DNA of 64,000 nt from Flavobacteriales bacterium (GTDB lineage Bacteria > Bacteroidota > Bacteroidia > Flavobacteriales_G > JALEGO01), in contig JAHDEG010000006.1 of NCBI GenBank assembly GCA_020628935.1, forward strand, positions 124,001-188,000, written 5' to 3'. This document shows, piece by piece, positions 7,268-15,863 of the stretch. The notes beneath the pieces were generated by a model, which ran no database searches, was not told the origin of the DNA, and saw only the letters and a list, made by a program, of their open reading frames with translations. A program made the translations under genes and the position numbers. Each line of letters starts with the position of its first letter. The first letter of the stretch is position 1.

Positions 7268-8995
7268 ATGAAAATAACAAATGTTTTCTTTTATTTGGTA
7301 GGGGTAGTTTTATTGGTTGGATGTAATCCACTTAATAAGATGGTTAAAAATCAAGCGCTCGTTAAATACGAAGTAGCACCAAACCCACTAACTCTTAAAG
7401 GTGAAGAAGTAGCCGTTACTATTAGTGGTAAGTTTCCACCGGAATATTTTAATAAAAAAGTGATGGCTGAAGTCACTCCAGTATTAAAGTATCCTGCAAA
7501 TAGTGAAACCCCAACAGTTAAAAAGCTCAAGCCAATTGTTTTATTAGGTGAAGCTTTAGAAGGAGAAGGTAAAAAAATATCTTATGAAAAAGGTGGTAGC
7601 TTTAATTATACTGATAAAGTGAAATATGAGAAAGATATGGAAACTGCAGTTTTAGTGTTTGAAACTGTTGGCACTTTTAAGAAAAAAACGAAAGCTCTTG
7701 AAGATAAAAAAGCAGCTGATGGAACTATCATCACACAACTTTTAGTTAAAGGAGACGAGAAGGTGATAATAGCAAAAGACAAATTTGTAAGAGTTACTCC
7801 AGCAAATTTCACAGCAGATATTAACTATCTAGTAAACTCACCTGTAGTAAGATCTCAAGAATTGAGAGCTGATGATATTAAAAACATGAATTCTTTTATT
7901 GATAGCGCTGAAGAAAAAAGAATTGTGGTTAAAAAAATTGATGTTTCTGCATATGCATCGCCAGATGGTGAGTTACTAAAAAACCAAAACCTAGCAAGTA
8001 ACAGAGCTAAAAGTGCTGTTAAGGCTGTACAGAAGATGTACAAGAAGCTAAAAAAAGAAGCTGGTCAGTCTGATGAGTTTTATACTGCAGAGGGTAAAGG
8101 TGAAGATTGGGAAGGCTTTAGAGCTGCAATGGAAGCATCGAATATTGAAGATAGAGATTTAATTATCAGAATTCTTAAAATGTATGAAGACGTAGAAAAG
8201 AGAGAAAAAGAGATAAAAAACTTGTCGAAAACATATGTTGCAATATCAAGAGACATCATGCCTAAATTAAGAAGGTCATTAATTACTCTACAAGCAGAGA
8301 AAACAGGGTTTAGCGATGAGGAATTAAAAAACTTATCTTCAAATTCACCTGAAATGCTTAATCAAGAAGAGCTTTTAAAGGCAGCAACGTTGTTTGATGA
8401 TATGAATAAGAAGTTAGCAATTTATAAAGCTGTATCTAAGCAATTTCCAAATGACTGGAGAGGTTTTAACAACGCTGGATATGTTTACTTTATGCAAAAC
8501 AAACTTAGTGATGCAAAAGCAGAGTTTGAAAAAGCTTTAGCGGTATCTAAAGAGCCTGCAATTAATAATAACTTGGGTGCTGTAGCTCGATTAATGGGTG
8601 ACAATGAAAAAGCTAAAGAGTATTATGGAAAAGCTAACGGAGCTGGCAACGAAGTTTCTTATAACAAAGGAATAATAGATGTTATGGAAGGAAACTATAC
8701 TTCGGCAGTATCTAATCTTAGTAATTACAAGTCATTTAACTTGGCTTTAGCTCAATTACTTAACGCTAACCCTGATGCTGCTTTAAAAACACTTGAAGCT
8801 TCAAAAAATAAAGACGAGGCAATGAGTCTTTATTTGAAAGCCATCGCCTCAATGAGAAAAGGAAATTCAGATGCAGCAATAACTAGCTTAGGGAAAGCTA
8901 TCGCAAAAGATGGTTCATTAAAATCTAAGCTTAAGAAAGACGCTGAATTTATTAAATTAAGAGATAACGCAGGCTTTACAAGCTTAGTTAACTAA
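7268..8995 (+). CDS. TPR lipoprotein with OmpA-like segment
   Basis: Predicted outer-membrane or periplasmic lipoprotein of 575 residues. The signal peptide ends in the lipobox LLVGC with the lipidated cysteine at residue 19. Residues about 20-200 are beta-rich and unassigned. An OmpA-C-like stretch (VSAYASPDGELLKNQNLASN, about 224-243, then AKSAVKAVQ) suggests peptidoglycan contact. The C-terminal third (about 380-545) is a run of TPR-like repeats, for example DWRGFNNAGYVYFMQNKLSD. Similar TPR/OmpA lipoproteins are common in Bacteroidota, but their role is not established. The start at 7268 is preferred to 7196 because of the signal peptide and the promoter box. A strong terminator follows, so the gene is monocistronic. 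Confidence 0.88.
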   Translation: MKITNVFFYLVGVVLLVGCNPLNKMVKNQALVKYEVAPNPLTLKGEEVAVTISGKFPPEYFNKKVMAEVTPVLKYPANSETPTVKKLKPIVLLGEALEGEGKKISYEKGGSFNYTDKVKYEKDMETAVLVFETVGTFKKKTKALEDKKAADGTIITQLLVKGDEKVIIAKDKFVRVTPANFTADINYLVNSPVVRSQELRADDIKNMNSFIDSAEEKRIVVKKIDVSAYASPDGELLKNQNLASNRAKSAVKAVQKMYKKLKKEAGQSDEFYTAEGKGEDWEGFRAAMEASNIEDRDLIIRILKMYEDVEKREKEIKNLSKTYVAISRDIMPKLRRSLITLQAEKTGFSDEELKNLSSNSPEMLNQEELLKAATLFDDMNKKLAIYKAVSKQFPNDWRGFNNAGYVYFMQNKLSDAKAEFEKALAVSKEPAINNNLGAVARLMGDNEKAKEYYGKANGAGNEVSYNKGIIDVMEGNYTSAVSNLSNYKSFNLALAQLLNANPDAALKTLEASKNKDEAMSLYLKAIASMRKGNSDAAITSLGKAIAKDGSLKSKLKKDAEFIKLRDNAGFTSLVN

Positions 8996-9018
8996 TATAG
9001 AATTTACAAGATTACCAA

Positions 9019-9050
9019 CCCCCAGCGTTTCACGCTGGGGGTTTTTTTTT
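9019..9050 (+). terminator. Strong rho-independent terminator
   Basis: A perfect 9-bp GC-rich stem (CCCCCAGCG / CGCTGGGGG) with loop TTTCA is followed by nine Ts. It ends the transcript of the TPR lipoprotein gene. Confidence 0.97.
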
Positions 9051-9168
9051 GCCAATCCACATTAAGTATCATAAAACTAGCAGGCAGTTTTAACAAAATT
9101 AATGCGTCCAAGTCTGTGAAAAAATGCAAAATCTGAGGTTCCGGTTTTTTTATTGCAATACTTAAGGT

Positions 9169-9176
9169 TATTTTTG
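9169..9176 (+). promoter_or_regulatory. TAnnTTTG promoter box for uppS-bamA
   Basis: TATTTTTG matches the -7 consensus exactly and lies 11 bases before the uppS ATG. A T-rich stretch (9145-9151) stands at about the -33 distance. The resulting 5' leader would be very short. Confidence 0.65.
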
Positions 9177-9187
9177 CGAATTATTAA

Positions 9188-9940
9188 ATGTCTAATATTC
9201 CCGATCACATAAATATTAACAATGTTCCTAACCATGTAGCCGTAATTATGGATGGCAACGGACGTTGGGCCAAAAAACAGGGCAAATTCAGAGTATTTGG
9301 ACATAAACACGCCATTACATCTGTGAGAGACACCGTTGAAGCAGCGGCAGAAATAGGTGTTAAGTACCTAACATTGTATGCATTTTCAACTGAAAATTGG
9401 AAACGACCAAAGCTAGAAGTGACAGCTTTAATGAATTTATTGGTAGACTCATTAAATAAAGAGCTGCCCACACTAAATAAAAATAAAATACGACTTAACT
9501 ATATCGGAGATATAAACAGTTTACCGTCTTCTTGCAAAACTACATTGTTAAAAACAATTGAAGCAACATCGGAAAATGAGCATATGACCCTTACGTTGGC
9601 TTTGAGTTACAGCTCAAGATGGGAAATACTAGAAGCCACAAAAAAAATAGCAGATAAGGTAAAATCTGGAGAAATAGATAGTTCAGAAATAAATGAAGAA
9701 CTCTTTAATCAGCATTTGTGCACAACAGAAATGCCAGACCCGGAGTTAATGATACGTACCAGTGGTGAACACAGAATAAGCAATTTTTTACTTTGGCAAC
9801 TTTCATATGCCGAACTATACTTTACAGATAAGCTTTGGCCCGATTTCAGAAAATCTGATTTTTTTGAAGCCATAGCAAATTTCCAAAACCGAGAGCGAAG
9901 GTTTGGACTAACAACTGAACAACTTGAAAAAAAGAAATAA
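9188..9940 (+). CDS. uppS: Undecaprenyl diphosphate synthase (isoprenyl transferase)
   Basis: Cis-prenyltransferase that adds isopentenyl units to farnesyl diphosphate, giving the C55 carrier lipid for peptidoglycan and surface glycans. The 250-residue protein shows the family's first motif HVAVIMDGNGRWA (the aspartate binds the Mg-diphosphate), the helix TLYAFSTENWKRP, and the C-terminal block DPELMIRTSGEHRISNFLLW followed by ELYFTDKLWPDF. Its length is normal. The last 17 bases overlap bamA, so the two are translationally linked. The carrier lipid it makes would serve the flippase, polyprenyl-phosphate transferases and PAP2 phosphatase in this window. Confidence 0.97.
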   Translation: MSNIPDHININNVPNHVAVIMDGNGRWAKKQGKFRVFGHKHAITSVRDTVEAAAEIGVKYLTLYAFSTENWKRPKLEVTALMNLLVDSLNKELPTLNKNKIRLNYIGDINSLPSSCKTTLLKTIEATSENEHMTLTLALSYSSRWEILEATKKIADKVKSGEIDSSEINEELFNQHLCTTEMPDPELMIRTSGEHRISNFLLWQLSYAELYFTDKLWPDFRKSDFFEAIANFQNRERRFGLTTEQLEKKK

Positions 9941-12635
9941 CATCCGTTTAAACATAGTGTTGGCAATAGTTTGTGTTTTTTATACAACATTTGTCTCAGC
10001 CCAGTTGAAAAACATGGGGTTTGAAACTCCAACATATAATAAACTAGAAATAGTACAAATTGATGTTGAGGCGCCAGAAAATGTAGATAAGCAAGCAATC
10101 ATACTTATATCTGGTCTCGAAGTTGGTCAAAACATTACTATACCCGGAGATGCTATACCCAAAGCGATTAAACAACTTTGGACGCAAAAATTATTCTCTG
10201 ACATTCAAATTGAAGAAGTAAAACGAGATGATAGAGGCATTTATCTTAAAATAGTTTTACAGCAGTTAACCAGACTTTCGCGGTTTTCTTTTGAAGGAAT
10301 TTCAAAAACGGATGCCGATGATTTAAGAGAAGAATTGGGTCTAATTCGTGAAATGTACATTACCAACCACATTTTAACAACTACAAAAAATAGAATATCA
10401 AAGTTTTATAGAGAAAAGGGATATTACAATGTTGACATTAACATCAAGCAAAAAGCAGATACAATTATTAAAAACCATGATATTCTAATCATATCAATCG
10501 TTAAAAAGGCAAAGATAAAAATCGATGAAATTATAGTTGAGGGAAATAAAGTACTAAGTGATTCAAAAGTTAAAAGACAACTTAAAGAAACCAAACAAAG
10601 AATAAAATTTGATCCTCTGTATAAGTTTCACAAACTTGTCGCAACAGGAGTTAAAAGTCTTTTTAAACCACAAGAGCAACCATTTTCTCAAACACTAAGT
10701 GAATACTACGCGCAAAGGGTTAATCTAACTATATTTAAGCAGTCGAAATACTTGCAAAGCAATTTTGAAGGAGATAAAAACGCCTTAATTGCAAAATATA
10801 ACGAATTGGGGTATAGAGATGCACAAGTCTCATCTGACACTATTTACAAAAGTAGTTTTGATGGAATAAACCTTAAATTAACCGTTAACGAAGGAAAAAG
10901 GTATTATTTTAGAAACATAACCTGGTCAGGCAATACAAAGTACTCAACAAAGGTTTTAAATAATATTTTAAATATAGATAAAGGAGATATTTTTAATCAG
11001 GCCCTTTTAGAAAGACGGCTTTTTATGAGTGCTAACGGTACAGATGTAAGCTCTCTTTATATGGATAATGGTTATCTCTTTTTTCAATTAACCCCTGTTG
11101 AAGTATTGGTAGAAAACGACTCTATAGATATTGATTTACGTATTTATGAAGGAAAGCAAGCACGAATTAAAAAAGTAACCGTAATAGGCAATACAAAAAC
11201 TAATGATCACGTAATACTTCGTGAGCTTAGAACCGAGCCCGGCCAATTATTTAGTAGGGCTGACATTATTAATACGCAACGATCACTTTCTGCTCTCGGT
11301 TTTTTTGATCCAGAGCAATTAAACGTAACCCCAAAACCAAATCCGGCTGATGGAACAGTAGATATTGAATACATAGTTGCAGAAAAACCTTCTGACCAAT
11401 TGCAGCTTTCTGCAGGTTTTGGAGGAAGGTCTGTATTTGGAACGCTTGGTGTAACGTTTAATAATTTTTCTACTAAAAACTTTTTTAAGAAAGGAAGTTG
11501 GCAGCCATTACCATCAGGTGATGGACAACGTTTAAATATTTCTGCGCAATCGAACGGAGCTACCTATCAAGGATATAATATTTCATTTACCGAACCATGG
11601 TTGGGGGGCAAAAGGCCAACTTCATTAACTGTATCTGCTTGGCATAACTTGCAAAGTAATGGGGTTAGAAAATTTATTCAAGATTCTGTTGACGTTTCTG
11701 GTAATAAAGTACTTAATGATAATAGAGTATTTGTAAAGGTGAGTAGTTTATCTGTTGCTTTAGGGCATAGGTTTAGAAGGCTAGACGATTACTTTACACT
11801 TACGCACGAGCTTACATATCAACACTACGGACTTAAAGATTGGAGCCAGTTCATTTTTAACAACGGAGAGTCTAACAACTTGTTTTATAAGGCTACATTG
11901 TCTAGAACAAACTTAAACGACCCTATATATCCTCAGAGTGGGTCTCAAGTGAAAGCATCTATTCAGTTAACTGCGCCATACTCTATATTAAATGCAAAAT
12001 TATCTAATAACCCAATAGATTACGCAAATGCACCAGACCAGCAAAAGTATAAGTGGGCAGAATACTACAAAGTAAAGTTTGCGGCAGATTGGTATACAAC
12101 CATAGTGGGTAAAATGGTACTTAAAACTAAGGTAGGATTTGGTTTCTTAAACAGCTATAACGATGATATTGGTGTAGCCCCTTTCGAACGCTTTTATTTA
12201 GGAGGAAGTGGTCTTACAAACTTTCAGTTAGACGCAAGAGAAATTATTGCACTTAGAGGTTATGATGATACACAGGTGTTTCCTTTAGGGGATAAAGAAG
12301 CTAGAGAAATTCAATCGAACGGATTAACTAATAATACGGGGCAGCCTATTGTATCTAAGTATACTATGGAGTTAAGGTACCCAATCTCGCTTAACCCACA
12401 GGCAAAAATATTTTTCTTAAGCTTTTTAGAAGCGGGTAATACATGGAATAATTTTCAAACCTTTGACCCATTTACCGTTAAACGTTCTGGAGGATTTGGT
12501 ATAAGAGCATTTTTACCAATGTTTGGCTTACTTGGTTTAGATTGGGGTTACCGATTTGATGATGTGGCTGTAAGACCACTTATGCAGCGTTCTCAAATTC
12601 ACTTTACAATTGGTGCCAACTTAGGTGAACTATAA
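9924..12635 (+). CDS. bamA: Outer membrane protein assembly factor BamA
   Basis: Central Omp85 protein that folds and inserts beta-barrels into the outer membrane. The 903-residue protein has a signal peptide ending near VSAQ (residue 27), then a series of POTRA repeats to about residue 490 (for example KAKIKIDEIIVEGNKVLSDSK and ARIKKVTVIGNTKTNDHVIL), and a C-terminal 16-strand barrel region. The barrel contains GGSGLTNFQLDAREIIALRGYDD, corresponding to the lid loop (VRGF/Y-like motif), and closes with a typical aromatic strand. In many Bacteroidota bamA is followed by OmpH/Skp chaperone genes, and here it is not. The next feature is a structured RNA candidate. Confidence 0.96.
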   Translation: MKKRNNIRLNIVLAIVCVFYTTFVSAQLKNMGFETPTYNKLEIVQIDVEAPENVDKQAIILISGLEVGQNITIPGDAIPKAIKQLWTQKLFSDIQIEEVKRDDRGIYLKIVLQQLTRLSRFSFEGISKTDADDLREELGLIREMYITNHILTTTKNRISKFYREKGYYNVDINIKQKADTIIKNHDILIISIVKKAKIKIDEIIVEGNKVLSDSKVKRQLKETKQRIKFDPLYKFHKLVATGVKSLFKPQEQPFSQTLSEYYAQRVNLTIFKQSKYLQSNFEGDKNALIAKYNELGYRDAQVSSDTIYKSSFDGINLKLTVNEGKRYYFRNITWSGNTKYSTKVLNNILNIDKGDIFNQALLERRLFMSANGTDVSSLYMDNGYLFFQLTPVEVLVENDSIDIDLRIYEGKQARIKKVTVIGNTKTNDHVILRELRTEPGQLFSRADIINTQRSLSALGFFDPEQLNVTPKPNPADGTVDIEYIVAEKPSDQLQLSAGFGGRSVFGTLGVTFNNFSTKNFFKKGSWQPLPSGDGQRLNISAQSNGATYQGYNISFTEPWLGGKRPTSLTVSAWHNLQSNGVRKFIQDSVDVSGNKVLNDNRVFVKVSSLSVALGHRFRRLDDYFTLTHELTYQHYGLKDWSQFIFNNGESNNLFYKATLSRTNLNDPIYPQSGSQVKASIQLTAPYSILNAKLSNNPIDYANAPDQQKYKWAEYYKVKFAADWYTTIVGKMVLKTKVGFGFLNSYNDDIGVAPFERFYLGGSGLTNFQLDAREIIALRGYDDTQVFPLGDKEAREIQSNGLTNNTGQPIVSKYTMELRYPISLNPQAKIFFLSFLEAGNTWNNFQTFDPFTVKRSGGFGIRAFLPMFGLLGLDWGYRFDDVAVRPLMQRSQIHFTIGANLGEL

Positions 12636-12718
12636 TAAACCACTTTGGTTGTTACCTGTTTAATTTAACCTAAGATTTAATAAATTTTATGCTAATTCTG
12701 TAGTGAAAATCAAAAACC

Positions 12719-12870
12719 CTAACCCCGACAGAAACGGCTAGCTTGGTGCGCATGAAAAGCATTTATTTGCCTTGCTTTTTTAAGAGCGACTTTACGAAGC
12801 TTTCAAAAAGGAAATTAGGCAAATGCTTTTAAGGGGTGCCAACTAATAGTGTATGGCGGGAAATAGTTAC
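12719..12870 (+). ncRNA. Structured RNA element, copy A
   Basis: A non-coding stretch after bamA. It has three sequence blocks in common with the stretch at 26995-27136: a 5' CCCCGACAG block at 12723, GAGCGAC-nnnAnGAAGC at 12784-12800, and a 3' GGCGGGAAATAG at 12855. The spacing of the blocks (61 and 71 bases) is almost the same as in copy B (58 and 69). Between them, AAAAGCATTT plus TTTGCCT near 12756-12772 can pair with AGGCAAATGCTTTT at about 12817-12830. It reminds me of a structured RNA element widespread in Bacteroidota intergenic regions, possibly the Rfam family named Flavo-1. That name is from memory and unverified. The function is unknown. Confidence 0.6.
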
Positions 12871-12875
12871 AGAAA

Positions 12876-13460
12876 TTAAGCCATAAAAGTTTTCCTGCTT
12901 ATAAAATAGTAATTAATTACCCAACCTAATGCTAAACCAATCATTGTGCCCACAATTGCACCTCCAATAATATCTAATGGATAGTGCACTGCCAAATAAA
13001 CACGTGTATAAGCTACCAAGGTGGCCCATAAAAAAAGCATCGCTATCCAAAATTTCTTGGGGGCTACTAATGTTGCTATATAAGCCGCCAACCCAAAACT
13101 ATTTGTAGCGTGGGAAGAAACAAAACTATGCTTACCGCCACAATAGGTTTTTACGGTATGTATAACATCCATTAATATTGTATTATGGCAAGGGCGGTAT
13201 CTTTTAAATACATCTTTAAAAAACACTACCGAAATACGATCGCAGTAATATATAAGCAACAAGGCACCCAGTATAGCAACAAAGCCATCTCTTGAACCTA
13301 GTCGTTTAAAAATAACATAAATAAATAGTAGGTACATGGGTATCCAAACCAGCTTATCGGTTAATAAAAGCATGGCATCATCCCAAAAGGGAGTGTTGTA
13401 ACAATTTACTAAAATAAGTAATTGTTGATCGAGCTGTTTTATATATTCTAATAATGCCAA
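12876..13460 (-). CDS. PAP2-family phosphatase, undecaprenyl-diphosphatase-like
   Basis: Integral membrane phosphatase of 194 residues with about five helices. All three PAP2 signature motifs are present: K82-x6-R89-P90 (KDVFKRYRP), S-H at SSHATNSFG with His117, and R153-x5-H159-x3-D163 (TRVYLAVHYPLD). Likely substrates are lipid diphosphates or phosphates such as undecaprenyl diphosphate or lipid A, and the sequence does not tell which. The frame has a stop a few codons upstream and no ATG before the conserved N-terminus, so the start must be TTG at 13460. The next in-frame ATG (residue 30) would cut into the conserved start. A TAnnTTTG box sits 17 bases upstream. Confidence 0.9.
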   Translation of the reverse strand: MALLEYIKQLDQQLLILVNCYNTPFWDDAMLLLTDKLVWIPMYLLFIYVIFKRLGSRDGFVAILGALLLIYYCDRISVVFFKDVFKRYRPCHNTILMDVIHTVKTYCGGKHSFVSSHATNSFGLAAYIATLVAPKKFWIAMLFLWATLVAYTRVYLAVHYPLDIIGGAIVGTMIGLALGWVINYYFISRKTFMA

Positions 13461-13476
13461 GTGATTGGTTTTAATT

Positions 13477-13484
13477 CAAAATTA
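13477..13484 (-). promoter_or_regulatory. TAnnTTTG promoter box for the PAP2 gene
   Basis: The minus strand reads TAATTTTG, an exact -7 consensus match 17 bases from the TTG start codon. No clear TTTG is seen at the -33 distance. Confidence 0.55.
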
Positions 13485-13577
13485 ATTGCTTTTCACTGAA
13501 TATTACTCATTCCTGCTAAAAACTAACTAAATGAGTTTTGTTATTACCTAAGCCCAACAACTAAAGAGAAATATACC

Positions 13578-13585
13578 GAACTTTG
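13578..13585 (+). promoter_or_regulatory. Imperfect -7 box upstream of the thioesterase gene
   Basis: GAACTTTG differs from TAnnTTTG only at the first base and is 23 bases before the ATG at 13609. It is the best candidate promoter for the thioesterase-mazG pair, but weak. Confidence 0.35.
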
Positions 13586-13608
13586 TTATGCATATTAATT
13601 AAGCAAAT

Positions 13609-14046
13609 ATGAAGGTTGAATTTTCAAGTGAAACATACAAGCAAGTATTAGAAACAATTATTCCGTTTCATAAATTTTTAAACTTAAAAGTACTTGAACT
13701 TAAAGAAGGATACTTAAAAATTGAAGTGCCTTTTAATGATGTTTTAGTTGGCGATCCAAGAATTGAAAGATGGCATGGTGGCGTTATCGCTACTATTATG
13801 GATGCCGCTGGTGGTGGTGCTGCTTTAACTTTTTTAAAAAACCCTAATGATAAAATATCTACCCTTGATATGCGTATTGATTACTTAAAAAGTGGCGGTC
13901 CAAAAGCTATAGTTGCCGAAGGATGGGTTATTAGAAAAGGATCAAGCACATCGCACGTTAAAATGAAGGCCTACCATGCCGAAGCCCCAAACGTTGTTTT
14001 AGCTGAAGCAACCGCAGTTATGGATTTAAGGTTTACAACGAAATAA
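13609..14046 (+). CDS. PaaI-type hotdog thioesterase
   Basis: A 145-residue single hotdog-fold domain, probably hydrolysing acyl- or aryl-CoA thioesters in the cytoplasm. The characteristic motif RWHGGVIATIMDAAGGGAAL (about residues 45-64) contains the HGG of PaaI/YbaW-type enzymes and the catalytic aspartate position. The central strands STLDMRIDYLKSG and the last strand with EATAVMDLRF fit the fold. The substrate cannot be deduced. paaZ lies 19 kb away, but nothing links the two. The mazG start follows after 3 bases, so they share a transcript. Confidence 0.9.
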   Translation: MKVEFSSETYKQVLETIIPFHKFLNLKVLELKEGYLKIEVPFNDVLVGDPRIERWHGGVIATIMDAAGGGAALTFLKNPNDKISTLDMRIDYLKSGGPKAIVAEGWVIRKGSSTSHVKMKAYHAEAPNVVLAEATAVMDLRFTTK

Positions 14047-14049
14047 ATT

Positions 14050-14856
14050 ATGGCAAATTTAACCGAAAACGAAAAAAGAAAAGCGAAAAAGGCCTTTAAC
14101 CGCCTATTAACTATTATGGATGAATTGCGTGAGCAATGCCCCTGGGATAAAAAACAAACAACAGAATCGCTCAGAAAACTAACTATTGAAGAAACATACG
14201 AGCTTGTTGATGCTATTACAGATAATGACCCTCAAGAGGTTAAAAAAGAATTGGGCGACTTAATGTTGCACCTTGTTTTTTATAGCAAAATAGCTTCTGA
14301 AAAAGGCGACTACACCATTACTGATGTTTTAAATGGCGTTTGCGAAAAGCTTATTAACAGGCATCCGCATATTTATGGTGACGTTGAAGTAAAAGATGAA
14401 CAAGAGGTTTTGCGCAACTGGGAGCAAATTAAATTAAAGGAAGGAAAGGGAAATAAAATGGTACTTTCTGGTGTGCCTAAATCGTTACCGGCAATGACGA
14501 AAGCAAACCGGATTCAAGAAAAAGTAAAAGGCATTGGTTTTGACTGGGAAAATAAAGAGCAAGTTTGGGACAAGTGCATTGAAGAAATTCAAGAACTGCA
14601 AGCCGAAGTTGATAATAACAATAAGGCAAAAATAGAAGCCGAGTTTGGCGATGTATTATTCTCTCTTATAAATTACGCACGGTTTTTAAATATTGACCCA
14701 GAAAATGCACTTGAAAAAACAAATAAAAAATTTACTCGTAGGTTTAACTACTTAGAAACCAAAGCCAACGAGCAAAAAAAGAAATTAAGCAAAATGAGCT
14801 TAGAAGAAATGGATGTTTTTTGGAGAGAAGCCAAAAAAATAGAGTCAGAGAACTAG
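14050..14856 (+). CDS. mazG: Nucleoside triphosphate pyrophosphohydrolase MazG
   Basis: Hydrolyses (d)NTPs to NMP and pyrophosphate, cleaning the nucleotide pool and lowering ppGpp-linked stress. The 268-residue protein has two tandem MazG domains. The first begins at REQCPWDKKQTTESLRKLTIEE and carries the Mg-binding E-x2-E...E-x2-D pattern (EETYELVDAI, then KKELGDLMLHLVFYSKIA). The second (about 155-262) carries EEIQELQAEV and AEFGDVLFSLINYAR. The length is typical of the two-domain form. Its stop overlaps the hemH stop tail-to-tail in a shared CTAG. Confidence 0.96.
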   Translation: MANLTENEKRKAKKAFNRLLTIMDELREQCPWDKKQTTESLRKLTIEETYELVDAITDNDPQEVKKELGDLMLHLVFYSKIASEKGDYTITDVLNGVCEKLINRHPHIYGDVEVKDEQEVLRNWEQIKLKEGKGNKMVLSGVPKSLPAMTKANRIQEKVKGIGFDWENKEQVWDKCIEEIQELQAEVDNNNKAKIEAEFGDVLFSLINYARFLNIDPENALEKTNKKFTRRFNYLETKANEQKKKLSKMSLEEMDVFWREAKKIESEN

Positions 14857-15863
14857 TTTTTTTGAACCAATTCTGCTAAAAGCTCTATCCAATCATCTCG
14901 GTCATTTAAGCTTTCAACCAGCTGAATTTTTTCGCCACCATGCTCTTCAAATAGCTCTTGGTATTCGTCACCAATTTCAATTGTGGTTTCTAAACAGTCT
15001 GCAATAAATGCTGGGGAAAACATAAGTAGTTTTTTATCTCCCATTTTTGCACGTTTAATTACCTCTTGGTCTGAGTAAGGCTCAATCCATGGTGTTTTAC
15101 CTAAACGCGATTGAAAACAAACTGTGTAATCTGTTAAATTCATTTTAGCAGCTATTTGCTTTGCTGTTTCAAAACATGTAGCCTTGTAACAATACTTGTT
15201 TTCTTCGGTTACTGACTCATGACAATTTCGGTCGGTACACAAGCCGTCTTCATACACCTTATCTACCTGACGCTCTGGTAAACCATGAAAGCTAAACAAC
15301 ACATGATCATAGTTTTCTGGTTTGTGAGCTAAACCTATTTTGGCAAAAATATCAGTGAATTTTGGGTGATCGTAAAACTGAGATATCATACGTAAATTGG
15401 GTATTACGTACCAGTTTTTCATGATTCTCATAATTTTTTCCAGTACTGAACCTGTAGATGCAGATGCATACTGAGGAAATAAAGGTAAAACTATTATTTC
15501 GTTAGGGTTGCTTAATCTAATACGTTCTAATACTTTATCTAACGAAGGCTCTTGATACCTCATTGCAAGTTCAACAGTATAGTCACTACTTAGTGTTGCT
15601 TGTAACTTTTTTTGAACAGCCTCCCCATAAATCAATAATGGTGACCCATCTTTTGTCCATAGTTCCTTATAAATTTTAGCAGACTGTGGGGCTCTAAAAG
15701 GAACTATAATTAAGTTCACCAAAAATTTTCGTAACAACCAAGAGGTGTCTATTACTCTCGGGTCATTCAAAAACTCTGTTAAGTAAACTCTTACATCTTT
15801 TGTACTTGGCGATTTTGGTGTTCCTAAATTAACAAGTAAAACGGTTTTTTTTGTGCTATTCAT
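14853..15863 (-). CDS. hemH: Ferrochelatase
   Basis: Inserts Fe2+ into protoporphyrin IX, the last step of haem synthesis. The 336-residue protein has the N-terminal LVNLGTPKSPSTKDVRVYLTEFLNDPRVID block, the catalytic region LFSFHGLPERQVDKV with the metal-binding histidine near residue 193, a cysteine-containing stretch (CTDRNCHESV ... CYKATCFETA), and FQSRLGKTPWIEPYSD, then SPAFIADCLETTIEIGDEY with the second active-site acidic cluster. It is the third gene of a minus-strand operon and overlaps the upstream lipoprotein gene by 8 bases. Tail-to-tail with mazG. Confidence 0.97.
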   Translation of the reverse strand: MNSTKKTVLLVNLGTPKSPSTKDVRVYLTEFLNDPRVIDTSWLLRKFLVNLIIVPFRAPQSAKIYKELWTKDGSPLLIYGEAVQKKLQATLSSDYTVELAMRYQEPSLDKVLERIRLSNPNEIIVLPLFPQYASASTGSVLEKIMRIMKNWYVIPNLRMISQFYDHPKFTDIFAKIGLAHKPENYDHVLFSFHGLPERQVDKVYEDGLCTDRNCHESVTEENKYCYKATCFETAKQIAAKMNLTDYTVCFQSRLGKTPWIEPYSDQEVIKRAKMGDKKLLMFSPAFIADCLETTIEIGDEYQELFEEHGGEKIQLVESLNDRDDWIELLAELVQKN

